Positions 54,339-63,972 of a stretch of DNA of 64,000 bases are shown in pieces. The position numbers were made by a program, and so were the translations under genes. This stretch comes from Roseovarius mucosus DSM 17069 (GTDB lineage Bacteria; Pseudomonadota; Alphaproteobacteria; Rhodobacterales; Rhodobacteraceae). The notes beneath the pieces are model-generated. The model saw only the letters and a list, made by a program, of their open reading frames with translations, ran no database searches and was not told where the DNA came from. Position 1 is the first letter of the stretch; every line of letters starts with the position of its first letter. The stretch is taken from the NCBI RefSeq assembly GCF_000768555.3, contig NZ_KN293980.1:452138-516137 (forward strand), in the 5' to 3' direction.

Positions 54339-55036
54339 ACGGGCAAACGCGCCTTTCCTGGACTGATGTGCGTGATGAAATCCGAGCGCGGATTCTCAGC
54401 CGGACTTATGCTCCTGGTGACAAGTTGCCCCGCGACGAAGACATCGCGATCGAGCTTGGCTGCGCGCGCACGACGGTCCATCGCGCCATGCAAGACCTGT
54501 CGCAGATCGGTTTGGTCGAGCGGAAGCGCAAAGGCGGCACGCATGTGATGACCGATCCGGTCACGCGCGCAACCTTTGACATTCCGATCACCCGTCGCGA
54601 GGTGGAACAGCGCGGCAGCAAATATGGATACCAATTGATCAGCAGCACATTGGATGACACGCCGATGCCAGTCATGGCGCGGTTTGGGATCCATAAACCC
54701 TGCCAGATGCTGCATGTCAAAGCGCTGCATCTGGCGGATAATCGTCCCTATATCTTTGAGGACCGTTGGGTGAATACCCGATCGACCCCCGATATTCTGA
54801 ACGTTGATCTGGAGGTTGAAAGCGCGAACGAATGGCTTGTGCGTAACAAGCCCTACAGCCGCGTTGACGTACGGTTCTACGCAATGAATGCCCAAGGCGA
54901 AAGCGCCAAATACCTGTCCACGACCGCTGGCACTGCGTTACTTGTAATCGAGCGGACGACATGGATCGGACAAGATCCAATCACGTCTGTGCAAGCTGTG
55001 GCAGCACCAGGGTATCAGCTGACAGCGCTGAACTGA
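54335..55036 (+). CDS. hutC: Histidine utilisation repressor, GntR/HutC family
   Basis: 233 residues from TTG 54335. N-terminal GntR winged helix (WTDVRDEIRARILSRTYAPGDKLPRDEDIAIELGCARTTVHRAMQDLS, residues about 9-57), C-terminal UTRA effector domain (PIFEDRWVNTRSTPDILNVDLEVESANEWL, ALLVIERTTWIGQDPIT). Binds urocanate or a downstream intermediate and represses the divergent hut operons from the repeats at 52921-52949. Confidence 0.93.
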   Translation: MNGQTRLSWTDVRDEIRARILSRTYAPGDKLPRDEDIAIELGCARTTVHRAMQDLSQIGLVERKRKGGTHVMTDPVTRATFDIPITRREVEQRGSKYGYQLISSTLDDTPMPVMARFGIHKPCQMLHVKALHLADNRPYIFEDRWVNTRSTPDILNVDLEVESANEWLVRNKPYSRVDVRFYAMNAQGESAKYLSTTAGTALLVIERTTWIGQDPITSVQAVAAPGYQLTALN

Positions 55037-55405
55037 CCAAGCAAATCCGCGGATCCAGTTCTTTTAAGCAATGAAGATGCACGTTCTCCCTTGAAGGTGA
55101 ATGCCACCGAATTGAAATCAGAAGCACCTAAATTCAAGGACACCGACCTTCGCCGCTGCGCGCCTGACTTCACCCTCCTGGGTTGGACTGTCCCAATTGG
55201 TGTGCAGTATGTCTGCGACAATACGGGCGCGAAAATCGGATCGTGGACCATAGGAGAGCTAAGAACGCCCACCAACGCAACCACCGAGGCCGCGCTGTTA
55301 TTTTCTGCGCCTATGATGGATGGTGGATAGTTTGACGAAATATTAATTGGTTGTGGGGTGCCGCGTGTAGTTCCGTCCGTGCTCAAATTATTGACATAGT
55401 CGTGG
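55037..55405. other. Region without a recognised gene
   Basis: About 370 bases between hutC and the molybdenum hydroxylase genes. An open frame 55091-55330 (79 codons, starting MKVNATELKSEAPKFKDTDL) is present on the plus strand and a longer minus-strand frame overlaps it, but neither has a convincing ribosome-binding site or recognisable domain. The plus frame contains CDNTGAK, a short string also found in ribosomal protein L14, but the flanks do not match, so I reject that. No hairpin terminator is evident. Base composition is lower in G+C than its neighbours. Confidence 0.4.
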
Positions 55406-57593
55406 TCAAGCCCTGATCATTGGCAGACGACGCGGTGTCTCTCCGGTGAATGATCGCCAGGCATTCGCCACGGCAGGTGCGATTGGCGGTGTGCCGATCT
55501 CGCCAACACCCGTCGGTATGTCGGTGCTGGGTCGTATATCCACGATGATTTGTGGCATGTCCTCCAAACCCAGCACGCGATAACTGTCGTAGTTGCGTTC
55601 TCGCACGGTGCCGCCTGGCTCCAGCGTCAACTGCTCATAAAGTGCAGCACTCAGGCCAAAGCCTATTCCCCCCTCAATCTGCGCGCGAATGATGTCTGGG
55701 GTCACGGCGACACCGCAATCCACCGCACACCAGACGCGGGTGACATGGGGTGCGCCATCACGGTTCTCGACCTCGGCAATCTGCGCCACGTAGCTGCCGA
55801 AGGATTTGTGCAACGCCACGCCAAGACGGCGATCGCCGTTGCCCGGACCGCTCCATGCCGCCATGTCCGCCACACGTTCCAGCACGGCACGGTCCCGTGC
55901 GCGATCCGGTGTGATCAACTCCAGTCGTCCTTGTACGGCATCGCGCCCGGCGGCTGCCAGCAATTCATCCAGAAATGTCTCTGTCGCATAGGCTGTATGG
56001 GTGTGCCCCACTGCGCGCCACCAAAGCACCGGGACCGGATTGATCATCTGCGCCCAGGATACTCTGCGCCGAGGCAGCCCATAAGGCAGATCGACGGAGC
56101 CCTCCACGGCCATTCGGTCCACGCCGTCGTTCATGACGGTCTGTTCGAAAATTGTGCCAAAAGCAATCGACTGATTGACGATCGTGTTGTCCCATCCTGT
56201 GATGTTCCCGTCCGTGTCAAGGCCCGCACGAAGGCGGTGAACGGTCAGAGGGCGATAGTACCCTTGGGTCATATCATCCTCGCGGGTCCATTGGAGTTTG
56301 TAGGCACCAGGCCCCCCTGCCGCCGCGACTGCGGCAAGCTCGGCCTCGAATTGACCGCTGGCCGTTGCACGGCGACCGAAACTTCCGCCCGCATACATCG
56401 TGTGAACCGACACAGCATCTTCCGCCACTCCAAGAGCCGCAGAAAACACAGGACCAGCGACAGTCGGGATCTGGATCGCCGACCAGATTTCGGCGCGCTC
56501 AGGTGTCCATTCAACGACACCATCCAACGGCTCCATCGCGGCATGTGCGAGGTAGGGAAAGACGTATTCCGCCTCAAAGGTCTGCGCGGACTCGCTCAGG
56601 GCCGCCTCCACATCGCCGGTCTCCTCCGAGACGGTGGCGGGTGCGCGGGCCGCGGCGATAAACTCCGCCTCTATTTCTTCGGATGACCGTGTCTCGGCGG
56701 CGCTTTCGTCCCATGCCGCAACCAACGCCTCGCGACCGCGCAGGGCAGAATAGGTATCCACAGCGTAAACGGCGATGCCCGAGGGTATTTCGCGCACGGC
56801 AAGCACACCTGACACATCCAGGGCCTCTACCGGATCGAACGATGCGACTTTCGCTCCGAACTTCGGCGGATGCAGTACCGCAACCACCTGCATTTCGTCG
56901 CGCATTACGTCGATTGTAAAGGTGGCCAACCCCCGCGCCTTTTCCACCGCATCAAGCCGCGTGATTCCTTCGGCGCCGATTAGGGTGAAATCAGCGGGAT
57001 CTTTCAGCGTCACATTCTGCGGCATCTCCAGGCCAGCGGCGCGCTCGGCAATCGCCCCAAAGCCGCTGCTCATCCCGGACGCCGCGTGACGAACCACACC
57101 GGCCGTCACGGTGATCTCACCCGCAGGCACGGACCAGAGCCGTGCTGCGGCCTCGACCAGCAAGGCGCGCGCCGTAGCGCCGGCTTGGCGCATGGTCATG
57201 TAACTGTTGGGCAAGGCCCGTGGAACTACCGGTGCCTTGAACACCTCCGAGGGCCGGATTCCCATAGAGAAGGGGATTGTTGGGGGCCTGTTCTGCCCGC
57301 ATCTGACCCCAGTCGGCGTCCATCTCTTCGGCGGCCAACAGGGTAAGGGCGGTGTTTGCCCCTTGCCCCACCTCAATATGCTTGATCAGGACCGTGACGG
57401 TATCGTCCGGCGCGACCCTGATAAAGGCATTCGGTGAAAATGCTCCCGATCCGTCCACCAGCGCTTGGGCTCTACCCTTGACCGGGAGGGCGAGGGCGAT
57501 GAGCAACCCGGCCGAACCTGCGAGAAAACCGCGCCGCGAGGATACAGGCGCCGATTGGGTTTGCGGGGTTTTGACGGTTGAGATCGGGTACAT
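55406..57593 (-). pseudogene. Xanthine-dehydrogenase-family molybdopterin subunit, frameshifted (IorB-like)
   Basis: Two overlapping frames restore one protein of ~728 residues if one G is removed from the GGG at 57217-57219: the first frame ends NPALGGVQGTGSST and the second continues ALPNSYMTMRQAGATARALLVE. N-terminus has a Tat signal (SSRRGFLAGSAGLLIALA). Later parts have the IorB/XdhB-type MoCo regions, such as MYAGGSFGRRATASGQFE, YLAHAAMEPLDG and GFGLSAALYEQL. Directly downstream of the [2Fe-2S] subunit gene. Substrate unknown; either a true frameshift or an assembly error. Confidence 0.88.
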
Positions 57594-57596
57594 GCC

Positions 57597-58058
57597 TCAA
57601 GCCTCCAAAGCGTCGGATGCGGCGCGCACGCCCTTGCGGATGCGGGCATATGTGGCGCACCTGCAGATGTTGCCGCCCATGGCCGCGTCGATTTCTTCGT
57701 CGCTCGGTTTTGGGATGTTCTGCAGCAACTCGGTTGCGACCATGACCTGCCCGGATTGGCAGTATCCGCATTGCGCGACGTTCAGGTCAGCCCATGCTTT
57801 CTGCACCGCATGTGCTGCATCTCCTTGGATGCCTTCGATGGTTGTCACCTCGGCATCTTCGACCGCCGCAACCGGGGTCACGCAGGATCGCGTGGGCACG
57901 CCATCAAGCATCACAGTGCAGGCCCCGCATTGGGCAATGCCACAGCCGAACTTGGTACCCGTCAACTTGAGATGGTCGCGCAACGCCCACAAGAGCGGCA
58001 TGTCCGGATTAACATCAAGCGTCACCGGCGTTCCATTCACGGTCAGTCTCGTCGCCAT
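57597..58058 (-). CDS. [2Fe-2S]-binding subunit of molybdenum hydroxylase (IorA-like)
   Basis: 153 residues, GGAG before ATG 58058. Plant-type ferredoxin cluster ligands in [17 protein letters not shown] (C39, C44, C47 region) and second cluster [16 protein letters not shown]...[16 protein letters not shown]. Single-protein alpha subunit as in isoquinoline 1-oxidoreductase and related aldehyde/hydroxylases. Ends 4 bases before the large-subunit start, one operon. Confidence 0.94.
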   Translation of the reverse strand: MATRLTVNGTPVTLDVNPDMPLLWALRDHLKLTGTKFGCGIAQCGACTVMLDGVPTRSCVTPVAAVEDAEVTTIEGIQGDAAHAVQKAWADLNVAQCGYCQSGQVMVATELLQNIPKPSDEEIDAAMGGNICRCATYARIRKGVRAASDALEA

Positions 58059-58568
58059 TTTGCATCTCCATTTTCAGTGTTGGGGCGTTACCAATTTGAT
58101 TTTGAGTTTGCGCTTAAGAGGCGACCTTTTGCCATGTTACGACGCCGTTCCAATGAATGGGCAAAGATGCTTTCGATCTCAAACATCAGGGTTTTCTTGG
58201 ACTCACGGCGTTTCTTGGAAGCATGACACCTATTTTGAAATTAGATCCCATGGCTCGCGCAGGCGACATGCAGATGAGGTCAAACGCCATCCATTTGGGT
58301 CAGCCTGCTTTCAAACTGAAATTAGGGCGTCTCGTCGAACCAGCGGGGCTTAGTCGCCATTGTGAAGACCTCCGCATGTGCCGAAATTCCAAGAGGCATG
58401 TGCGGTTAGAAAAGGTTTAGCAATTACTTCAACGCGAGGGTCCCAAGACGGCAGAGGTCCGAGACCAGGCGCCGACTTAACTCGGTATGATACTGCTCAA
58501 CTGGTTGATATGATGGTGTGGTCACCTGTGGCTGGCGACGCGAAAGATGGCCGATGTCGGTGCTGCGC
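58059..58568. other. Region without a recognised gene
   Basis: About 510 bases between the divergent molybdenum-hydroxylase start and the MATE gene end. An open plus-strand frame (58157-58420, starting MGKDAFDLKHQGFLGLTAFL) has no recognisable domain and no good ribosome-binding site. It probably holds the upstream promoter of the iorA-like gene; no repeat, RNA gene or terminator could be named. Confidence 0.35.
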
Positions 58569-59963
58569 TCACCGGCGCCTGTGCATCAGGCTCATGAGCC
58601 GCGCCTGCCGGTCGAACGGCTTATCCGGGGCTGGCGCTCCTGCCTTGCCTTCCATCATCCGCCGCACCATCACCGCTGCCACGCCGGCAAAGATGACACC
58701 GCCCGCCGCTTGCCCGATGAGCACCCCCGCCGCGCCGAACACCGCACCGCCCGCAACAACGAAGGGCACGGTGCCCAACGTATGCCGCCCCCAGTTGATC
58801 CAGGTAGACCGGAACGGATGGCCCATGTTGTTGAAGGCCGCGTTCGAGACGAAGATCACCCCATTGAAGAAGAACGCCAGCGCCAGCGGGCCGCAGAACA
58901 GCACGATCAGCTCGCGCGTCACCCCCTCAGCCCCGAAAAGCGTAATGATGGGCCCGCGTAAGGCAATCAGGATCGCTGTCATCGCAAGGGTGAAGAGGGC
59001 GCAAAAGAGCAGCCCGTCGCGGTAAGCCTGCCGCACCCGGTCCATCCGCCCGGCGCCGAAGTTCTGGCCGATCACCGGGCCGATGGCGCCGGACAGCGCG
59101 AAGATCACGCCGAAGGCCACGGGCGTCATCCGGCCGACGATGGCCATGCCCGCCACCGCCGCCTCGCCGAAGCTGGCCATGGCACGAGTGACGACGGCCT
59201 GACCCAGCGGTGTTGCCAATTGGGTCAAGATGGCCGGGGCGGCGATGGTCACGATGGGCACAAAGGCGATGGACATCTCCGGCAGACCGGGCCGTACCAG
59301 TCCACCGTGATGCCGAAAGATCGGGATCAGCGCGGTGCCAGCAATCACCAGCCGCGCCGCCACGCTGGCCAGTGCAGCACCCGTCAGGTCAAGCCCTAGG
59401 CCGAAGATCAGGATTGGGTCCAGCACCGCATTGACCAGCGCCCCCCAGATTGTCGCCATCATCGCGCGGCGCGCGTCGCCATGGGCGCGCAGGATCGCAC
59501 CGGCCACCATGCCGACGATCAGCAAGGGCAGGCTGGGCACGATGATCTGCAGGTAGTGCACAGCGAGATCCAGCGTCTCGCCCGTCGCCCCCATCAGCGC
59601 CGCCAGTCCCGCAAGGTTCAGCCAGACCACCGCCACGAAAACTGCGCCGAAGACCACCCCCCAGACAAGCGCTGCCGCGGCCTGCGCGCGGGCCAACTGC
59701 GCGTCGCCCTGTCCCAGCGCCCGGGCCACTAGGGCGCCCGCTGCGATGGCCATGCCGATGCCAAAGGAGGTGGTGAAGAACAGGATCGCCCCCGCATATC
59801 CCACCGCAGCCGCCAGTTCCGCGTTGCCCAGCATCGCGATAAAGACCATGTCGATGAAGTCGACCGCGAAGACTGCCATCAGACCGACCGACGAGGTAAG
59901 CGCCATAACCGTGATATGGCGAAAGAGGCTGCCCTCCAAAAAAACTGCGCGTGCTTCGGCCAT
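58569..59963 (-). CDS. MATE family efflux transporter
   Basis: 464 residues with ~12 hydrophobic helices in two MatE repeats. N-terminus LFRHITVMALTSSVGLMAVFAVDFIDMVFIAMLGNAELAAAVGYA, and the pattern GIGMAIAAGALVARALGQGD is typical of the NorM-like group. Na+/H+-driven export of cationic drugs or metabolites. Independent gene, ATG 59963. Confidence 0.92.
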   Translation of the reverse strand: MAEARAVFLEGSLFRHITVMALTSSVGLMAVFAVDFIDMVFIAMLGNAELAAAVGYAGAILFFTTSFGIGMAIAAGALVARALGQGDAQLARAQAAAALVWGVVFGAVFVAVVWLNLAGLAALMGATGETLDLAVHYLQIIVPSLPLLIVGMVAGAILRAHGDARRAMMATIWGALVNAVLDPILIFGLGLDLTGAALASVAARLVIAGTALIPIFRHHGGLVRPGLPEMSIAFVPIVTIAAPAILTQLATPLGQAVVTRAMASFGEAAVAGMAIVGRMTPVAFGVIFALSGAIGPVIGQNFGAGRMDRVRQAYRDGLLFCALFTLAMTAILIALRGPIITLFGAEGVTRELIVLFCGPLALAFFFNGVIFVSNAAFNNMGHPFRSTWINWGRHTLGTVPFVVAGGAVFGAAGVLIGQAAGGVIFAGVAAVMVRRMMEGKAGAPAPDKPFDRQARLMSLMHRRR

Positions 59964-60100
59964 AGGGCTTCCGATTGATTGTTGGATCGCCGCCCAAAGA
60001 TGAGCTGTTCCAGATGCTAAGTTCCCTGACCCATCAGATCACATTTTCAAATGTGCTCCGAAATAGGCAAATGAAGCAACCCAAGCCTATCGGGCTAGGT

Positions 60101-60346
60101 CTAACCGGCCGAGAAGGATATCAAGAGCGGCGCCGATATTTCGAAGATCGAGAGTTTTGGTGTCGCTGCTCCAAATCGGCTGATGAAAACACTTGAGCGC
60201 CGTCCATTGACCTTACCAATGCTCCGAAACGGACCATGATCCGCCTCGCGGTCAATAACAGTTCCGATGCCAGAGCTTGTTCCGGAGAGCGCAAGGTTTG
60301 TGCCCGTCAAGTCTTTGGATGCGTCAAGAATAGCCCCGTTTGTCAT
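60101..60346 (-). CDS. Small ORF, uncertain (81 aa)
   Basis: 81 codons from ATG 60346 preceded by AAAAGGAC. Contains LSGTSSGIG, reminiscent of the cofactor motif of SDR enzymes, but the rest does not follow the family; possible truncated remnant. The spacing to the downstream MATE gene gives no clue. No other gene is evident in 59964-60496. Confidence 0.3.
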   Translation of the reverse strand: MTNGAILDASKDLTGTNLALSGTSSGIGTVIDREADHGPFRSIGKVNGRRSSVFISRFGAATPKLSIFEISAPLLISFSAG

Positions 60347-60496
60347 GGGTAAGTCCTTTTGAAGGAGCGAAAGTCTTTCATTTGATTATGCGCTCCGATC
60401 ACCAATAGGATCACCAGGCATATCTCGCATATCAATCCATTCATGGCCTCGTGAAACACGCGCAATCTTGACGGTTCAAACACTCTGGACGACGCT

Positions 60497-60916
60497 CTAG
60501 TCTTGGGCTGTCTTGTTTGCGCTTGCGCTTGCGCTTGCACTTGCCCTGCGGCGTGCGGCTTCTTCGCCCAGCTCTAAGATTGCAGCTATTGGGCGGATCA
60601 TCACGACAAGGTCCATTATTTTGCCTGCCAAATCGAAGCGGATGATGTCTATGCCCGTGAACGCAGTATCGCCGACGTAGCCGCGAAACTCGAGAACATG
60701 ACCTTCGTCACCGTTGAAATGCCGCATATATTCGAAATTCTCGAAAATGCTGAACGACAACCCCAAGCTGCCGACGACTGCCTGCTTGCCCCGCAGGGGC
60801 ATCGCGTCCCCCGGATTGAAATAGGTCACGTCGTCTGCCAAAAGATGCGGCAGTTTGTTCCAATCCCGTTGAACGAAGATGCGTTGCCATTCGTCCAGTG
60901 CGGTATATCCTCGCAT
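60497..60916 (-). CDS. NTF2-like / SnoaL family protein
   Basis: 139 residues from ATG 60916, with GAAAGGAT upstream; a longer N-terminal extension lacks a site. NTF2-like alpha+beta fold: YTALDEWQRIFVQRDWNKLPHLLADDVTYFNPGD, AFTGIDIIRFDLAGKIMDLVVMIRPI. The C-terminus carries an Ala-Ser repeat (ASASASASAN) encoded by five near-perfect TTGCGC hexamers at 60517-60546. Binding partner or substrate unknown; small-molecule isomerase or polyketide-cyclase-like activities occur in the family. Confidence 0.8.
   Translation of the reverse strand: MRGYTALDEWQRIFVQRDWNKLPHLLADDVTYFNPGDAMPLRGKQAVVGSLGLSFSIFENFEYMRHFNGDEGHVLEFRGYVGDTAFTGIDIIRFDLAGKIMDLVVMIRPIAAILELGEEAARRRASASASASANKTAQD
60517..60546. repeat. 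Hexamer repeat encoding Ser-Ala dipeptides
   Basis: Three exact copies of TTGCGC followed by TTGCAC and TTGCCC, i.e. five consecutive hexamers, inside the NTF2-like gene's C-terminus. Since the unit is a multiple of three, slippage would change length without frameshifting. Copy number could vary between strains. Confidence 0.85.
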
Positions 60917-61042
60917 GTTTAGGATCCTTTCAGGCTGCTTCGAAATGGTTTGTTCGTTGAAAGCTCCTGATTTCGGCAACCTGTTGAAGAGACTGATGCA
61001 ACGATCACTTGGTCACCCATGACTGACTGATCCACGCGGGGC

Positions 61043-61678
61043 TCATAGCACCTTATCGCCGGCCAGTTTCCCTACCACCTCCTCCGTGGTGAGAATGGCG
61101 TGAGCATAGGTTGGCCCGTTGATCTCGTGTGCGGCGTGCAACGCTTCGGGAGAGAAGGCCGCCGTTGCGTCTCGAACAAGGGTCACATGATAGCCGAGTT
61201 CGGCCGCATATCGCGCAGAGGCTTCGGTGCAGGTATTGGCGATCGCCCCAACGAAGATGACGTGGGAGATTCCGCGTTGACGCAACTGGACATCAAGGTC
61301 GGTATTGGCAAAGCTGGATGCCCCCCAGTGTTCCTTGACGACGATGTCGCCATGGTCTGGGCCGAACCCCTCGTACCAGTCGCCGCCTTTGCTCCCCTCG
61401 GCGAACATCTGGTGTTCGCGGGCTGCGGCCTGAAACGGGGTCAAGTGTGCCCAACCGTCGAAGTCGCCGGTGCGGTGGCGGTGATGGGGCAGGATGAAGA
61501 TCGGATGTCCGGCGTCGCGCACGGCCGCACGAAGCTTGGCCAGATTGGCATGAAGATCGACTGATCGGGAGACCTCGCTCAGTGCAGGCCACATCTTGCC
61601 GTCCTCGGCGAGGAAATCGTTATAGGGGTCGACGCAAAGGAGCGCGGTCTTGCCGTCTGGGTAGGCCGTGTCTGTCAT
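61043..61678 (-). CDS. Cysteine hydrolase (isochorismatase-like)
   Basis: 211 residues from ATG 61678 with AAAGGAG upstream; the frame is open well upstream but without a site. Isochorismatase fold: LLCVDPYNDFLAEDGKMW (catalytic Asp), GDIVVKEHWGASSF (Lys), and GAIANTCTEASARYAAELGY (Cys nucleophile). Hydrolyses amides such as nicotinamide, N-carbamoyl sarcosine or related compounds; the exact substrate is open. Directly downstream of the molybdenum hydroxylase gene with 47 bases between. Confidence 0.9.
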   Translation of the reverse strand: MTDTAYPDGKTALLCVDPYNDFLAEDGKMWPALSEVSRSVDLHANLAKLRAAVRDAGHPIFILPHHRHRTGDFDGWAHLTPFQAAAREHQMFAEGSKGGDWYEGFGPDHGDIVVKEHWGASSFANTDLDVQLRQRGISHVIFVGAIANTCTEASARYAAELGYHVTLVRDATAAFSPEALHAAHEINGPTYAHAILTTEEVVGKLAGDKVL

Positions 61679-61725
61679 GGGTAACTCCTTTGCGGAAGGG
61701 TGGTTGCGGGTTGGCGCGGCCTGCC

Positions 61726-63969
61726 TCATGTGAAATCCACCGACTTGTTGAACGGCATCTCGCGCAGGCGCTGCCCTGTTGCCGCAAAGATCGCATCGGC
61801 CAGCGCAGGGGCGGACGGGGCTGTCGCAGGTTCGCCCAAGCCCCGGACCCGCTCGGCAAGCCCCAGAAGCTGCGTATGGAACCGCGGCGTCTGATACAGG
61901 CGCATCCCCTCGAAAGCGTCGAAATTGGTCTGCTGCACGGCGTGGCTTTCGTAGGTGAGCTCGCAATTCATCGCGTGGCCAAGGCCAAAGATGGCCGCCC
62001 CGGTCAATTGCGCCTCGGCGTTTACGGGGTCGAATACGGTGCCGCAATCGGCGGCGATCCAGACATCGTCGATGCGGATGCCCCGGTCGGTCAGGGTCAC
62101 GTCGATGACCTCGGCCACCGGAACGCCATGGGTGTGGGCGAAGGCGATGCCGCGCCCACGCCCCGGCCCGATGTCAGCGCCCGCCCATTCGGACATCTCA
62201 CCCACCGCCTCGAGCACACGGCGGCTATCGGCGTCGGCGATCAGGCGCAACCTTTCCTCCAGCGGGTCGGCGCCTGCGGCGTGGATCAGTTCCGACAGAA
62301 AGCTTTCGTGAAAGAAACTGTTGGAGCAGGCCCCGGGCGACCGCCACGATCCGACCGGCATCATCGGCGGCGCGGCATAGCCCGTGACGCGGTAATTTGG
62401 GATCGCATAGGGTTGATCGTAAGCGCCCCAGACCAGCATCGTGTCTGGCCCCGGTGGCACGATGAAGATGCGGCCGAACCATGATGCGATAAGTGACGGG
62501 CTGATCGTGTCGAGATCATAGGCCATCACCTGGCCATGTCTCACCGCGCCCCGACCAACGGCCATGTGCAGGGGGCGGGGATAATCATGGGTCATGTCCT
62601 CTTTTCGGCTCCAGGTGGTCTTGATCGGCGTGCCGGGCATGGTTGCAGCGATTTGGATCGCCTGGACCACGTAGTCATTGTCGAGCCTGCGGCCGAAACT
62701 GCCGCCTGCGGGCAGAGCATGAAGCGTGACCTGCGACGGATTGAGGCCGGTCAGCTCTGCTGCTGCGTCGCGCACCACGGCGGGGATCTGCGTCGCGGTC
62801 CAGATCTGCACCCTGTCGGGCTCGATCAGAACTGTGGCGCAAAGCGGCTCGAGCGCGGCATGGGCGAGGAGGGGCGTGCGGTATTCCGCCTCGATCACGG
62901 TGGCCCCGCCGAGCGCCGCCTCGACATCGCCGTCGTCGCGCAGGCGGCTGTTTCGGAATTCATCCGTGTGGCCAGCCGTCAGCGCCTGCCACATCTCGGC
63001 GGAACTGGCGGGATAGTCGGGGGGTAGCCAATTGACCTCTAGCGCCTGCGCCGCCTGAAACGCGAACCAGGTGTTGTCGGCAATGACCGCTAGCCCCTCG
63101 TTAACCTCAACGACCGAGCGCACGCCTTGCATCGCAAGTGCTGCATCGGCGGAATAGCTTGCCATCGCGCCGCCACGCCCCGGGTTGGCACGCACGGTCG
63201 CGTAGAGCATGCCGGGCAGAACGACGTCGATGCCGTAGTCCTGTGTTCCGGTCGATTTCGCGACGATGTCGAGGCGCTGATAGGGCTTACCCAAGCGCAT
63301 CCAGTCCGAGGCGGGTCGGAGCGTCACGTCGGTGACAGGTTCAATAGCCGCCGCCTCCGCGGCAAGATCAGTGTAGGCGATGCGCGTTCCATCTGGCAGA
63401 ATGACGTGTCCTTCCTCGGTCCGCAGATCGGCGCGACCTACGCCGGTGCGGGCCGACGCGGCGGCCTTGAGGGTTTCGCGCGCCGTCGCACCGGCGAGGC
63501 GCAGGGGCTCGTGCAGGTCTGCGACAGACGACGACCCGCCGGTGAACTGCGAGCCGGTCAGGCGCGCGACGTTCATCATCACGTCGCGCACCGTGTCTGC
63601 CACAACCCCGTGCTCCCATGCCGGAAAGGGCATGCTCTCGGCGGCGATGATGCCATTGAAATAGGCCGGATGCGGCTGGCCTGGGTCGAGCGTGGCAGTG
63701 GCTGGGTCGATATCAAGTTCCTCGGCGATCAGCATGGCCTGAGTCGAAGCGATGCCCTGTCCGACATCGGCGCGCGGCACGATCAGCGTGATACCCTGCG
63801 GCGTGATCTTGACGAAAGGGGTCAGCGCCGCCTCGCCCTCTGGTAGATCATTCAGCAGAGGGTTGGGCGTGGGGCGGGTGACGTAATACGCCCCAAAGGC
63901 GACTCCCCCGACAATGGCGGCGGACCCGATCAGGAAACTGCGGCGGGTGATTGTTCTGGCGCGTCCCAA
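61726..63969 (-). CDS. Xanthine-dehydrogenase-family molybdopterin-binding subunit (IorB-like), intact
   Basis: 747 residues. Tat signal with TITRRSFLIGSAAIVGGVAFG. Family MoCo regions: PRADVGQGIASTQAMLIAEELDID, AGATARETLKAAASARTGVGRADL, RPLHMAVGRGAVRHGQVMAYD, SFFHESFLSELIHAAGADPLEERLRL, and GIAFAHTHGVPVAEVIDV. Exported aldehyde- or N-heterocycle-oxidising enzyme whose partner Fe-S subunit is cut by the window end. A second, separate copy in the window at 55.4 kb is frameshifted. Confidence 0.93.
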   Translation of the reverse strand: MGRARTITRRSFLIGSAAIVGGVAFGAYYVTRPTPNPLLNDLPEGEAALTPFVKITPQGITLIVPRADVGQGIASTQAMLIAEELDIDPATATLDPGQPHPAYFNGIIAAESMPFPAWEHGVVADTVRDVMMNVARLTGSQFTGGSSSVADLHEPLRLAGATARETLKAAASARTGVGRADLRTEEGHVILPDGTRIAYTDLAAEAAAIEPVTDVTLRPASDWMRLGKPYQRLDIVAKSTGTQDYGIDVVLPGMLYATVRANPGRGGAMASYSADAALAMQGVRSVVEVNEGLAVIADNTWFAFQAAQALEVNWLPPDYPASSAEMWQALTAGHTDEFRNSRLRDDGDVEAALGGATVIEAEYRTPLLAHAALEPLCATVLIEPDRVQIWTATQIPAVVRDAAAELTGLNPSQVTLHALPAGGSFGRRLDNDYVVQAIQIAATMPGTPIKTTWSRKEDMTHDYPRPLHMAVGRGAVRHGQVMAYDLDTISPSLIASWFGRIFIVPPGPDTMLVWGAYDQPYAIPNYRVTGYAAPPMMPVGSWRSPGACSNSFFHESFLSELIHAAGADPLEERLRLIADADSRRVLEAVGEMSEWAGADIGPGRGRGIAFAHTHGVPVAEVIDVTLTDRGIRIDDVWIAADCGTVFDPVNAEAQLTGAAIFGLGHAMNCELTYESHAVQQTNFDAFEGMRLYQTPRFHTQLLGLAERVRGLGEPATAPSAPALADAIFAATGQRLREMPFNKSVDFT

Positions 63970-63972
63970 GTC

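Noticed and set aside
55091..55330. Plus-strand 79-codon ORF with a CDNTGAK string reminiscent of ribosomal protein L14
   Set aside because: Only this short string matches; flanking residues do not resemble L14, length is wrong, and no good ribosome-binding site is present.
60101..60346. SDR gene based on the GTSSGIG string
   Set aside because: Only the glycine motif is present; the remaining residues and length do not support a short-chain dehydrogenase.
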